From Acidobacteriota bacterium (GTDB lineage: Bacteria; Acidobacteriota; Terriglobia; Terriglobales; Acidobacteriaceae), in the NCBI GenBank assembly GCA_003224995.1, contig QIAI01000023.1:1249-14091 (forward strand): a DNA stretch of 12,843 bases, read 5' to 3'. Below the pieces are notes generated by a model, which was given only the letters and a program-made list of their open reading frames with translations, was not told where the DNA came from and did not search any database. The translations under genes and the position numbers were made by a program. Positions 1 through 6,733 of the stretch are shown in pieces (positions within the stretch are counted from its first letter, which is position 1; the number at the start of each line of letters is the position of its first letter).

Positions 1-1
1 C

Positions 2-895
2 CTGTCGATCGACAAGCAGACCGAATTCGCTCGTGAACTGGTGCTGCGCCTGGGAGGACAGATCGGCGACGAACTCGCCGCGGCCATTCTGAACGCAGTG
101 CAAAAAGACGAGTCGGACATTTACGAGCAGCGTCAGCGCGTCAGCCTGCTCAAGGAGCGTCTGGCGGGAATTCACTCTCCCGAGGCAAAGCAATTGCTTG
201 CTCTTGCCGACCTGCTGGTGAAAAAGAGTGTGTGGATTGTGGGCGGCGACGGATGGGCCTATGACATCGGCTACGGTGGGCTCGACCACGTGATCGCCAG
301 CGGCAAAAACGTAAACCTGTTGGTGCTCGATACCGAGGTGTATTCCAACACCGGCGGCCAGGCGTCAAAGTCCACTCCGCGGGCGGCGGTGGCGAAATTT
401 GCCGCCGGCGGAAAGCCCGGTCCGAAGAAAGATCTGGGATTGATCGCGATGAGCTACGGCACGGTGTACGTCGCGAGCGTAGCCATGGGCGCCAAGGACG
501 AACACACCTTGAAAGCATTTCTCGAAGCGGAAGCCTATGACGGGCCGAGCCTCATCATTGCCTACTCGCACTGCATCGCGCATGGCATCAACATGACGAC
601 CGGAATGGCGGACCAGAAGGCGGCGGTCGAAAGCGGGCAGTGGCTGCTCTACCGCTATAACCCGGAGCGTGCGGAGGCGGGAGAGAATCCTCTTATCCTG
701 GACTCACGCACCCCGACTCGGAAGGTGCAGGACTTCATGCTGATGGAAACGCGCTTCAAGATGCTCACCAAGAGCAAGCCCGAAGACGCCAAGAAACTCT
801 GGCAGGAAGCGCAGCACGACGTGGAGGCGCGCTACCGACTGTACGAGTATCTGTCGCAACGCAAGCTGACACCCGAGCCGAAGGCGGCGGACTAG
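2..895 (+). CDS. nifJ: Pyruvate:ferredoxin (flavodoxin) oxidoreductase, C-terminal part
   Basis: The reading frame is open from base 2, so the gene begins outside the window. About 297 C-terminal residues are visible, against roughly 1,170-1,200 for a whole single-chain PFOR. The enzyme oxidatively decarboxylates pyruvate with CoA to acetyl-CoA and CO2, passing electrons to ferredoxin or flavodoxin in the cytoplasm. What is seen is the thiamine-diphosphate-binding domain: GDGWAYDIGYGG (encoded near 244-279), then DTEVYSNTGGQ, the segment AVAKFAAGGKPGPKKDLG, and a conserved cysteine in AYSHCIAHG. The tail carries the family's usual LDSRTP and PEDAKKLW-like motifs and ends in a charged stretch. 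The Fe-S and N-terminal domains lie upstream and cannot be judged. The next gene starts 59 bases downstream on the same strand with its own ribosome site and no terminator between, so the two are probably co-transcribed. Family assignment is very secure; the in vivo direction (pyruvate oxidation or synthesis) cannot be read from sequence. Confidence 0.96.
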   Translation: MSIDKQTEFARELVLRLGGQIGDELAAAILNAVQKDESDIYEQRQRVSLLKERLAGIHSPEAKQLLALADLLVKKSVWIVGGDGWAYDIGYGGLDHVIASGKNVNLLVLDTEVYSNTGGQASKSTPRAAVAKFAAGGKPGPKKDLGLIAMSYGTVYVASVAMGAKDEHTLKAFLEAEAYDGPSLIIAYSHCIAHGINMTTGMADQKAAVESGQWLLYRYNPERAEAGENPLILDSRTPTRKVQDFMLMETRFKMLTKSKPEDAKKLWQEAQHDVEARYRLYEYLSQRKLTPEPKAAD

Positions 896-943
896 GGTTA
901 CCAGACCACTCAGGAATTCACCAAGAAACATCGGGACCTGGAC

Positions 944-949
944 GAGGAG
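944..949 (+). promoter_or_regulatory. Ribosome binding site of the DHOD-like gene
   Basis: GAGGAG lies five bases before the ATG at 955. It supports that start and independent translation initiation within the presumed nifJ operon. Confidence 0.7.
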
Positions 950-954
950 ATGCG

Positions 955-1965
955 ATGATTGACCTTTCAACGCACTATCTGGGAATGAAGCTGCGAACGC
1001 CGCTGGTTCCTTCGGCTTCGCCGCTTTCGCAGGAGATCGGCACAATTCGCAGGCTGGAAGATGCCGGCGCGTCCGCGGTGGTGCTGTATTCGCTGTTCGA
1101 GGAGCAACTCCGCCAGGAGATGGTGGAATTGGACCATCACCTCTCCGCCGCTACCGAAAGTTTTCCGGAGTCGCTTTCGTTTTTCCCGCATGCCAGCGAA
1201 TTTCGCTTGGGCCCGGAAGGTTACCTGGAGCACATCCGCAAGGCCAAGGAAGCCGTGGAAATCCCAGTGATTGCCAGCCTCAACGGCGCGACGGTGAGCG
1301 GCTGGGCAAAGTTTGCGAAAGAGATCGAGGAGGCCGGCGCCGACGCGCTGGAATGCAATATCTATTACGTCCCCACGGATACGGAGCTGAAGGGTGCTGA
1401 TGTCGAACAGCTTTATGTCGATATTGTGTGGGCGGTGAAGTCGGCGGTCTCCATTCCGGTCGCGGTCAAGCTGAGTCCCTTCTTCAGCAACCTGGCGAAT
1501 ATGGCCAAGCGCCTGGACGATGCCGGCGCCGACGGCCTGGTTCTGTTCAACCGCTTCTACCAGCCGGATATCGATCTGGACGAGCTTGAAGTTCGGCCGA
1601 ACGTTCTGCTGAGCACTGCGCAAGCGCTGCGTTTGCCGTTGACCTGGATTGGAATTCTCTATGGACGGTTGCAGGCGAGCCTGGCCGCCAGCAGCGGAGT
1701 ACACGAACCGCAGGACGCGATCAAGCTGCTCATGGTGGGTGCGAATGTCACCATGTTGTGCTCATCCCTGCTGCGCAATGGAGTGAATCATATCCGGCAC
1801 CTGGAGCGCGGCATCACGGAATGGATGGAACAGCACGAATACGAATCTGTGCACCAGATGCAAGGCAGCATGAGCCAGAAGCGCTGCCCCGATCCAAGTG
1901 CGTTCGAGCGCGCCCAGTACATGCGGGCCGTGAAGAGTCTGCAGCAGGTGCTGCTACGAAGCTAA
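955..1965 (+). CDS. Dihydroorotate dehydrogenase-like FMN-barrel protein
   Basis: A 336-residue predicted cytoplasmic flavoprotein of the DHOD-like TIM-barrel superfamily (COG0167 type). Visible landmarks are the N-terminal LRTPLVPSASPLS segment, the strand IPVIASLNGATVSGW, GADALECNIYYVP, the FMN-contacting lysine strand IPVAVKLSPFF, DAGADGLVLFNRF, and a C-terminal phosphate-binding region around LLMVGANVTMLCSSLL. The NxSCPN-type motif that carries or surrounds the catalytic site in genuine pyrimidine-pathway DHODs is replaced by NIYYVPTD, so I would not call this pyrD. The ATG at 955 is preceded by GAGGAG at 944-949, which fixes the start. From general knowledge, DHOD-like genes of this sort recur next to PFOR genes; a redox role linked to PFOR is inference only. 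The gene ends five bases before a large inverted repeat that probably serves as its transcription end. Confidence 0.88.
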   Translation: MIDLSTHYLGMKLRTPLVPSASPLSQEIGTIRRLEDAGASAVVLYSLFEEQLRQEMVELDHHLSAATESFPESLSFFPHASEFRLGPEGYLEHIRKAKEAVEIPVIASLNGATVSGWAKFAKEIEEAGADALECNIYYVPTDTELKGADVEQLYVDIVWAVKSAVSIPVAVKLSPFFSNLANMAKRLDDAGADGLVLFNRFYQPDIDLDELEVRPNVLLSTAQALRLPLTWIGILYGRLQASLAASSGVHEPQDAIKLLMVGANVTMLCSSLLRNGVNHIRHLERGITEWMEQHEYESVHQMQGSMSQKRCPDPSAFERAQYMRAVKSLQQVLLRS

Positions 1966-1969
1966 CTCA

Positions 1970-2105
1970 TTTGGTAATTGGGTAATTGGGGTAATTTTGT
2001 AATTTGTAATTTTTAAAATCGAGGAATTGCCCCGGTCTTTGAGAAGTGCGGGGCGATGGGTTTCAAATTACAAATTACCAAATTACAAATTCACCAATTA
2101 CCAAA
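1970..2105. repeat. Nested AT-rich inverted repeat between convergent genes
   Basis: The left arm (about 1970-2014) is a run of GGTAATT- and GTAATTT-like units. The right arm (about 2064-2105) is the same theme in reverse complement, AATTACC and AATTACAA units. The outer ends match closely (TTTGGTAATTG against CAATTACCAAA), and the inner ends match again (GTAATTTGTAATTT against CAAATTACAAATTAC). Inside the arms sits a GC-rich stem, 2026-2034 with 2049-2057 (GCCCCG and CGGGGC core, with one T-G wobble), enclosing a 14-base loop. The whole stretch fills the gap between the DHOD-like gene (stop at 1965) and the SET gene on the other strand (stop at 2111). Its base composition is quite unlike the surrounding genes. 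It could act as a two-way terminator, or be a copy of a dispersed palindromic or MITE-like repeat; the sequence alone does not decide. Confidence 0.85.
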
Positions 2106-2110
2106 TCTCT

Positions 2111-2578
2111 TCAGGCTGATTTCTCCTTGGCTCTCCGCTCCAGTTCTTCTTCCCCATACATGCTTCCGCGGCACTGCTTGGCGCCGCAGCGGCAAATCGC
2201 TTCGTCGTCTTCATCTCCGTCGTACAGGTTGTAATCGTAGGTCAATTCCTCGCCGGCTTTGATGTCGCGCAGAGCCATGATCCAGATGTGTTCGCCGAAT
2301 TCATCGGTCTCGCAGTTGGGATCGCAGCAGTGGTTGATGAACGCGGCGACCGAGTCGCCATCGATTACGTAGTCGCCCTCGCCGATGCAGAACAAATAGG
2401 TATCCGGCCGCTCGTTATAGAGTTCGTCTGCCAGTTCCTTGGATAGCCTGGTCCCGGTGTATTCGACGATGTGGGTTCCTTCCGGAATTGCGACCGTGGT
2501 GTAGCAGCCGCACCCGTGGATGCCGGATCGCCGGATGAGCAGGTCGGCGGCCTTGACCGTAGCCTTTACGGTTCCCAT
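2111..2578 (-). CDS. SET-domain protein with post-SET zinc motif (putative protein lysine methyltransferase)
   Basis: A 155-residue protein that is almost entirely a SET domain plus post-SET region. SET enzymes transfer methyl groups from S-adenosylmethionine to lysine side chains. Seen here: an N-terminal GIHGCG turn (residues 19-24) in the place of the usual GxG motif, INHCCDPNC (81-89) matching the NHSCDPNC signature for SAM binding and the active-site pseudoknot, and GEELTYDY (109-116) with the catalytic-type tyrosine. The post-SET CRCGAKQC (129-136) together with Cys89 gives the four cysteines that bind zinc in eukaryotic SET enzymes. An acidic DGDEDDE stretch and a charged C-terminus follow. 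No pre-SET or other targeting domain is present. The ATG at 2578 overlaps the end of the upstream barrel gene by 13 bases and has GGGA just upstream, indicating translational coupling. The substrate is unknown. Transfer from a eukaryote at some point in the family's history is possible but not shown. Confidence 0.9.
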   Translation of the reverse strand: MGTVKATVKAADLLIRRSGIHGCGCYTTVAIPEGTHIVEYTGTRLSKELADELYNERPDTYLFCIGEGDYVIDGDSVAAFINHCCDPNCETDEFGEHIWIMALRDIKAGEELTYDYNLYDGDEDDEAICRCGAKQCRGSMYGEEELERRAKEKSA

Positions 2579-3258
2579 GGTTTCCCAAGTTTATTGATCC
2601 CGATGCCGGCCGAGACGCGCAGGTAATTCTGGGTGCTGGTGGAGAAGGGACGAATGTAGTCGCCCGAGGCGCGGATAAAGAAGTGACGGAACACCGGATA
2701 TTCGACCCCTGCTCCGACCATGACGGCGGGATCGGTGGTCGTGGTTTTGTACTTGGGAGCAAGAAAAGTCAGCGCTTTTCGGGTGGTGTCGTCCATGGTC
2801 AAAATGGTGCGCGCACCGCCGCCCATGGCGCGGACAAAAATCTGTGCCCGGTGAATCTTCAAGAGATCGTATTGCGGCCCCACCATGACGTGGTAGAAGG
2901 TCTGGGTGAACGTCGAGGTCTGGCTGCTTCCGCCGGGAATGTAGCCCAGCAACTGGAAAATTTGTGATATGTCGACGTCCTTGTTGGCGCGCATTCCGCC
3001 GAGGTCGAGAACGGCAGCCCAGCGCTTGCCGACGTTTCTCTGAAAACTGAGATTGGCGCCGGTCATGGTCAGGTTGTGATCCACGGTGAGGGTGTTCCCG
3101 TAGGCGCTGTCCATTGCGTTGCCGGTGTCCTCCATCACATGGGTGTTCGCATAAGTGTATTGATAACCTACGAAGACTTCCCAGGACGGTCGATCTTGGG
3201 CACACGCGAGGATGGAGGAGAGGAAGAGGGCGGCTAAAACGATCCAGGTTTTCTTCAT
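2566..3258 (-). CDS. Predicted outer-membrane beta-barrel protein
   Basis: A 230-residue exported protein. The N-terminus has a classical signal peptide: MKK, a hydrophobic run to about residue 19, and a likely signal peptidase I site after ACA, before QDRPSWE. The mature part has alternating hydrophobic and polar strands with many Gly and aromatic residues (WEVFVGYQYTYANTH, GANLSFQRNVGKRWAAVLDLGGM, FYHVMVGPQYDLL, QIFVRAMGGGART, VMVGAGVEYPV, FFIRASGDYIRP, YLRVSAGIGIN). This is the look of small OmpA/OmpW-like or opacity-type barrels of about eight strands. It does not end in the common terminal Phe. The frame extends to 3324, but the signal peptide fits only a start at 3258; no clear Shine-Dalgarno stands before it (AGAGGGGA is about 22 bases away). 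The next gene, the SET protein, overlaps its stop by 13 bases. A specific function cannot be assigned. Confidence 0.8.
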   Translation of the reverse strand: MKKTWIVLAALFLSSILACAQDRPSWEVFVGYQYTYANTHVMEDTGNAMDSAYGNTLTVDHNLTMTGANLSFQRNVGKRWAAVLDLGGMRANKDVDISQIFQLLGYIPGGSSQTSTFTQTFYHVMVGPQYDLLKIHRAQIFVRAMGGGARTILTMDDTTRKALTFLAPKYKTTTTDPAVMVGAGVEYPVFRHFFIRASGDYIRPFSTSTQNYLRVSAGIGINKLGKPWEP

Positions 3259-3340
3259 CGATGAGAGCGAAGTACGAACGATTCCCCTCTGGCGCTGAGC
3301 GGCCGCGCAAATTGAAAATTGCATGTTCTTCGAATCGATG

Positions 3341-3346
3341 ATTCTA
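3341..3346 (-). promoter_or_regulatory. Possible -10 box for the barrel/SET operon
   Basis: On the minus strand 3346-3341 reads TAGAAT, five of six matches to TATAAT, about 83 bases before the chosen start at 3258. No convincing -35 hexamer sits 16-18 bases upstream, so this is tentative. Confidence 0.3.
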
Positions 3347-3464
3347 ACGTGCGCGGGGATGGCTCAGGAAACAAAATTGCGTAAAGGAAGGTAAACACGA
3401 ATGGGCAGGGTTGCTGATTGACGGCAGTCAAATTCAGTTACGCATACCAACTTTCTCAGTGATA

Positions 3465-3705
3465 GAGAAAGTTTCTGGAGTCAAGAGCAGCAAGGAAGCA
3501 CCGATCGGATGGCATACGCTACGCCGCTCTGTTGATCTCAAACGGCGAGAATGTGAAGGTCGCTCAATCGCAGCTTCGTCACACAACCCCGAAGATCACC
3601 CTGGACCTTTACGCGCAAGCGGTGTCAGAGGATCAGCAGCAAGCGCACAAAAAGGTTGTCCAGATGATGCTTCCGACTGGATTTTCAGAGCAATTGAAGC
3701 AGTAA
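3465..3705 (+). pseudogene. Tyrosine recombinase (integrase) C-terminal remnant, frameshifted
   Basis: Two adjoining frames together spell the end of a phage-type tyrosine recombinase. The first frame (codons in step with 3507) reads IGWHTLRRS up to about 3528, the HxLR box that holds a catalytic arginine. The second frame (codons in step with 3529) reads LLISNGENVKVAQSQLRH, then TTPKITLDLYAQAV, and runs to a TAA at 3703-3705. It contains the LRH histidine and the LDLYAQ tyrosine nucleophile. Intact relatives have about four residues (such as SFAT) between the HTLR box and LL. Here only one base remains, which fits an 11-base deletion. Weaker resemblance to the stretch before the box (SGVKSSKEAP) extends left to about 3465; the N-terminal two thirds is missing. 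The remnant ends 14 bases before the 3' terminus of the tRNA-Lys gene, a classic integration target. It is not a functional gene. The C-terminal signature is clear; the left boundary is uncertain. Confidence 0.85.
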
Positions 3706-3719
3706 GTCTTTAAGAATCT

Positions 3720-3795
3720 TGGTGAGCGCGGAAGGACTCGAACCTTCGACCCATGCCTTAAAAGGGCATTGCTCTACCAACTGAGCTACGCGCCC
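3720..3795 (-). tRNA. tRNA-Lys (anticodon TTT)
   Basis: A full cloverleaf folds on the minus strand. The acceptor stem pairs GGGCGCG with CGCGCTC (one G-U). The D arm is GCTC AGTTGGTA GAGC. The anticodon arm is ATGCC CTTTTAA GGCAT with anticodon TTT. The variable loop is GGGTC, and the T arm is GAAGG TTCGAGT CCTTC. The discriminator is A, and the CCA end is encoded at 3722-3720. An integrase scar lies just beyond the 3' end. The 3' terminal sequence does not recur nearby, so only one side of any former integration is visible. Confidence 0.97.
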
Positions 3796-3812
3796 TCACC
3801 AATATTTTGTTT

Positions 3813-3843
3813 AGTTTACCATCGCCGCGGATTTGCGTGTAAA
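3813..3843 (-). promoter_or_regulatory. Candidate tRNA-Lys promoter
   Basis: On the minus strand TTTACA (3843-3838) is followed after 19 bases by TAAACT (3818-3813). This would start transcription a few bases before the tRNA 5' end at 3795. Position is right, but the spacer is longer than ideal and both boxes are imperfect. Confidence 0.35.
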
Positions 3844-4006
3844 TCCAGGCAGTGGTGCCGCGTCTGCATCGATCAGTAAAGGTCAAAATTCACTCGATGG
3901 CTCTTGGAACAAGGTTCCACAAACTCAGGCGCCCTCGCACAATGTACAGAACCCGCCGAACCAATTAGGGGAGGCGAATCCTTACTTGTCTCCGGACGAA
4001 AAAGCA

Positions 4007-5406
4007 TTACGGCGCTGCACTTTTGCAACCCAGAAAATCCATCACCTGTTGCCTCTCGCGCGGCTTTTCCTTCCATTTTTGTGAGATCGCTGCTTTCTGC
4101 GCATTGGTCAAATGCCAGGAAAGGGGAGCGGGCAAGGAACTGGAGTAAAGAAACGAGACAGGCATGACCTCCAGGCCGGAGCCAAAATGAAATTGCCGCT
4201 GTGCGAGAGCGGTTTCAAAAGCGCCGCGCACCTGCTGCGATGCGGTGCGAACATTGAGTAAGGTATCGACCGGTGCTACGAACTGGCGTTGCCACGACCA
4301 CCTTTGAGCCGGCCCGGGCGTGCCCGGCTCCGAGTCGATGAGCAAGAGCAGCACGGGATGGCCTTTTAAAGCGCTGGCGGCTTGCTCCATCCACTCCAGC
4401 GCGCTGAGCACGCCGGAATTATCGTAATATCCCCCATCGCCAATGTGGAATCTTGAGGTCGCGGGGCCGTCGGAAGGTTGCGCTTCCGGGGACACGTAGG
4501 GAAAGCTCGCGGATAAACGGGCCGCGGTAGCCACCGGCACATCGTAGCCTGGGAATCTTTTCGAAAATTGAATCGTGACTTTATCGGCCAACGTTCCCAT
4601 GGCATCGCTCAGGACATTCTCTTCCAGGTCGGTCGACGCGATCAGGAAGCGATCACCATTTTCCGCGGCGGTGGCGTTGAAGATGGCGGCTGGGCGCTTG
4701 CCCGCCGCCGCATCCCTCCGCCACTCATTGATATTCGGTGGGCTCGGCCACTGTGCGATCCAGGCATTTTCCAAAGCCCATCCCCGGTCGATCGTCTGCG
4801 GAACCGCCATCCCAAGCAGGGGAAACGCCCGCGCCAGGTCGGGATACAAAAAGCCCCATCCGGCCGCGCTTAGACTGGAACGGGAAGCGCGCTCCACAAT
4901 GTTGTCCGGCTTGAAAACAAAGTCCGCCTCCTTTGCCGAGCCGTATCCGGAAAGAAAGAACATGCTGCCGACGCTTCCTCCCGAGACGGAGCTGATCGCC
5001 AGCACTGAGGAACTCAAGCTGGACTGGCAACTCTGGTATTTGGCGGAATCTTGCCCGTCATTCTCCAGCCCGGTCAGAACCTGCGTGGTCCAGGCTGCGG
5101 CTCGAATTCCTCCTCCCGCGGTGGCGACCACGATCACCGGGTCAGTGGGAGTCTTTTTGCGAGCGGCTTGCCATGCTCGAACCACATCCGCCGGGGTCAG
5201 GCTGGGCACGATGGAGGAAGCGGCATTCTCCGAAGGCGCCGCCCCGGTCACTTTGAACTGATGGTCCGTGCGCGCCAGCGTGCCGGAAAGCACCGATAGG
5301 ATGAGTACCGTCGAAAGCACCGGAATGCGAGCCGCATCCAGAAAAAATGCCGCCCCGGTAAAGAACCATGTCAAAAGCATGATCAGGAATACAATACATG
5401 GTCGGG
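4007..5406 (-). CDS. Patatin-like lipase domain, C-terminal part of a frameshifted membrane protein
   Basis: This frame carries a patatin-family acyl hydrolase domain. In order: two hydrophobic segments (IVFLIMLLTWFFTGAAFF and IPVLSTVLILSVLSG), then VIVVATAGGGIRAAAW with the GGGxR oxyanion-hole motif, AISSVSGGSVGS with the GxSxG nucleophile serine, and FHIGDGGYYDNSG with the DGG catalytic aspartate. All three elements of the Ser-Asp dyad machinery are present, so the domain looks enzymatically intact. Patatins release fatty acids from membrane lipids; the substrate here is unknown. The frame stays open to 5590, but upstream of about 5406 it runs over the better N-terminal frame, and that stretch looks non-coding. 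If translated alone, the first credible start is the ATG at 5380, giving 457 residues. The N-terminal membrane half lies in the other frame (5383-6156); together they would make one protein of about 715 residues. A one-base loss near the GGGG at 5404-5407, real or an assembly error, would explain the split. Confidence 0.82.
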
Positions 5407-6156
5407 GCGCAGAGCGAAGCCCAGCGCGACGTACACCGCCAACTCGAGAAAGAGTGCGGTAGCTGCAACCTGGTGCCCGGAACGAATTCGCCCATCGCGT
5501 ACCAGACCCAAACGAAGCTTCTCCGGAAGTTTTTGCGCAATACAATCCGCGAATCGCCAGAACTTGGAGCGAGTCTGATTGTCCTGCCATTTCAGAATGC
5601 CGAAGGATGGAAATACCTTGGCCGCCGCAAAGCTCGAATTCGCGTCAGACGCTTCCACGTGGTAATGCAAGCGGGCTGCCAGAAATAACTGGATGAACGC
5701 AACGACAACGCCGGCAGCAATCGCGAGCAGTTTTGGAAACCAACCGAGTTCCGTGCCCCGATACGCCATCACAACCGAAGGCGCTGCAAGTAATCCGAAA
5801 AGGACCAGGTACCAGCCGCTGTTATCACCCGCCACGGGTAGCGGCACTCCTTGGATCGCGAATGGCCTCGCTTCCACCTGCGCCGGTCGCAGCCTCTGAA
5901 TCCCAGAAAAACGGTCCGGTCCATACGCCAGGATCAAGCGCCAGGTGATCATGATGGTCCACGCCAGTTGCACCGCCATCCAAACCACCAGCGATAACGA
6001 GATCACGTCGCGCGCATCGAACAGTCCCACGAAGATGGAAGGCGCAAGATAGTAACCCGCCGGCAGCGCGATAGCGAGGATCAAAGAAGCAATAATTTGG
6101 AAGCGGATGAGGTAGGCGAATTCAATCCACATCAACAATCGGTTCCAGTTAATCAC
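5383..6156 (-). CDS. Polytopic membrane N-terminal part of the patatin-like protein (frameshifted)
   Basis: This frame holds about five hydrophobic helices: around FQIIASLILAIALPAGYYL, VISLSLVVWMAVQLAWTIMI, WYLVLFGLLAAPSVVMAY, LLAIAAGVVVAFIQLFLAA and ATALFLELAVYVALGFAL. It then stops at 5383-5385. In the neighbouring frame the sequence carries straight on with further membrane helices and a patatin domain, so I read this as the N-terminal half of one gene. The GTG at 6156 is chosen because GGAG at 6166-6163 sits six bases before it. A TTG at 6171 and an ATG at 6132 are alternatives. By itself the segment matches no family I recognise. Moving from this frame to the patatin frame needs a -1 shift, equivalent to one missing base. 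No classical slippery heptamer is evident, which favours mutation or sequencing error over programmed frameshifting. Confidence 0.7.
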   Translation of the reverse strand: MINWNRLLMWIEFAYLIRFQIIASLILAIALPAGYYLAPSIFVGLFDARDVISLSLVVWMAVQLAWTIMITWRLILAYGPDRFSGIQRLRPAQVEARPFAIQGVPLPVAGDNSGWYLVLFGLLAAPSVVMAYRGTELGWFPKLLAIAAGVVVAFIQLFLAARLHYHVEASDANSSFAAAKVFPSFGILKWQDNQTRSKFWRFADCIAQKLPEKLRLGLVRDGRIRSGHQVAATALFLELAVYVALGFALRPDHVLYS

Positions 6157-6733
6157 GGCGTACTCCAGCAAGTAACCTGAAAGGACACTCGCGAATTTGC
6201 GAGCGATACCAAGTCGTCGGGTTCAGCGGCACACAGGCACATAGACCAGAAAAACGATCTTAGCGCTGTATCGACCTGCATTGAGCCCAACACAAGATTT
6301 GGCGCGCAGGAACGCCTGTCTGACAAGAATACTGAGAGGGAAAGAGGATGAACTTACTCGTGATAGTACGCCTTTGAATCCGTAATCAGCAACGCATTTG
6401 TGAGTAATGAGCCTGTGATTGACAGGCAAACAACTACGCGACGGTAGTTACGCTGGTGATTACCTGTCCTTCTGTTTTGATAAAAACTGCAACATGTACT
6501 AGTCGAACCTTGTTCATCTCTGGCTGGCGCACTAAGTTGCGAACAGATTGATTTGCTGTGGTTGGTGAACCGGATCGAATCGAGATTTGCGGATCCTTCG
6601 TGTGGGGATGTTCACGTTTTAGCGTGATCCTCGCCAGTCCGCCTCCCCCAATCTCCTCACCGGTTGGCTAGCACTCCCCAAAAGAAACAACCCTGCCTGC
6701 GAAGCGAACCGGCTTCGCCCACGGAGGAGTGTG
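6157..6733. other. Intergenic gap between divergent genes
   Basis: No convincing gene is seen. The only frames are short and of poor composition. The gap must hold promoters for both the patatin gene (leftward) and the secreted-protein gene (rightward), but no clear -35/-10 pair stands out; a TTGACA at 6419-6424 lacks a -10 partner. Two small hairpins are visible: AACTAC/GTAGTT at 6432-6449 and GCGAAGC/GCTTCGC at 6699-6718. The second lies just before the ribosome site of the next gene and may be part of its leader. Confidence 0.6.
6723..6729 (+). promoter_or_regulatory. Ribosome binding site deciding the 6734 start
   Basis: GGAGGAG ends one base before a GTG (6731) and four before an ATG (6734). 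The ATG has the workable spacing, so it is preferred. Confidence 0.65.

Noticed and set aside
3411..3713. A 100-codon open frame on the plus strand
   Set aside because: Only its middle (IGWHTLRRS) is meaningful; the rest is the wrong frame of the decayed integrase, whose true C-terminus reads in the neighbouring frame.
3905..3919. TGGAAC/GTTCCA hairpin downstream of the patatin gene
   Set aside because: Only six pairs and no T-run on either strand, so it is not supported as a terminator.
3833..4167. Overlapping short plus-strand frames between tRNA-Lys and the patatin gene
   Set aside because: No ribosome site, no recognisable composition or motif, and partial overlap with the real minus-strand patatin gene.
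5383..5407. Programmed -1 ribosomal frameshift joining the two patatin frames
   Set aside because: No X-XXY-YYZ slippery heptamer in the correct phase was found; mutation or sequencing error is simpler.
6419..6424. TTGACA as a promoter for the 6734 gene
   Set aside because: No acceptable -10 hexamer at 16-18 bases, and it is over 300 bases from the gene.
6223..6429. A 68-codon minus-strand frame in the 6157-6733 gap
   Set aside because: Unconvincing composition, no clear ribosome site and no recognisable domain.
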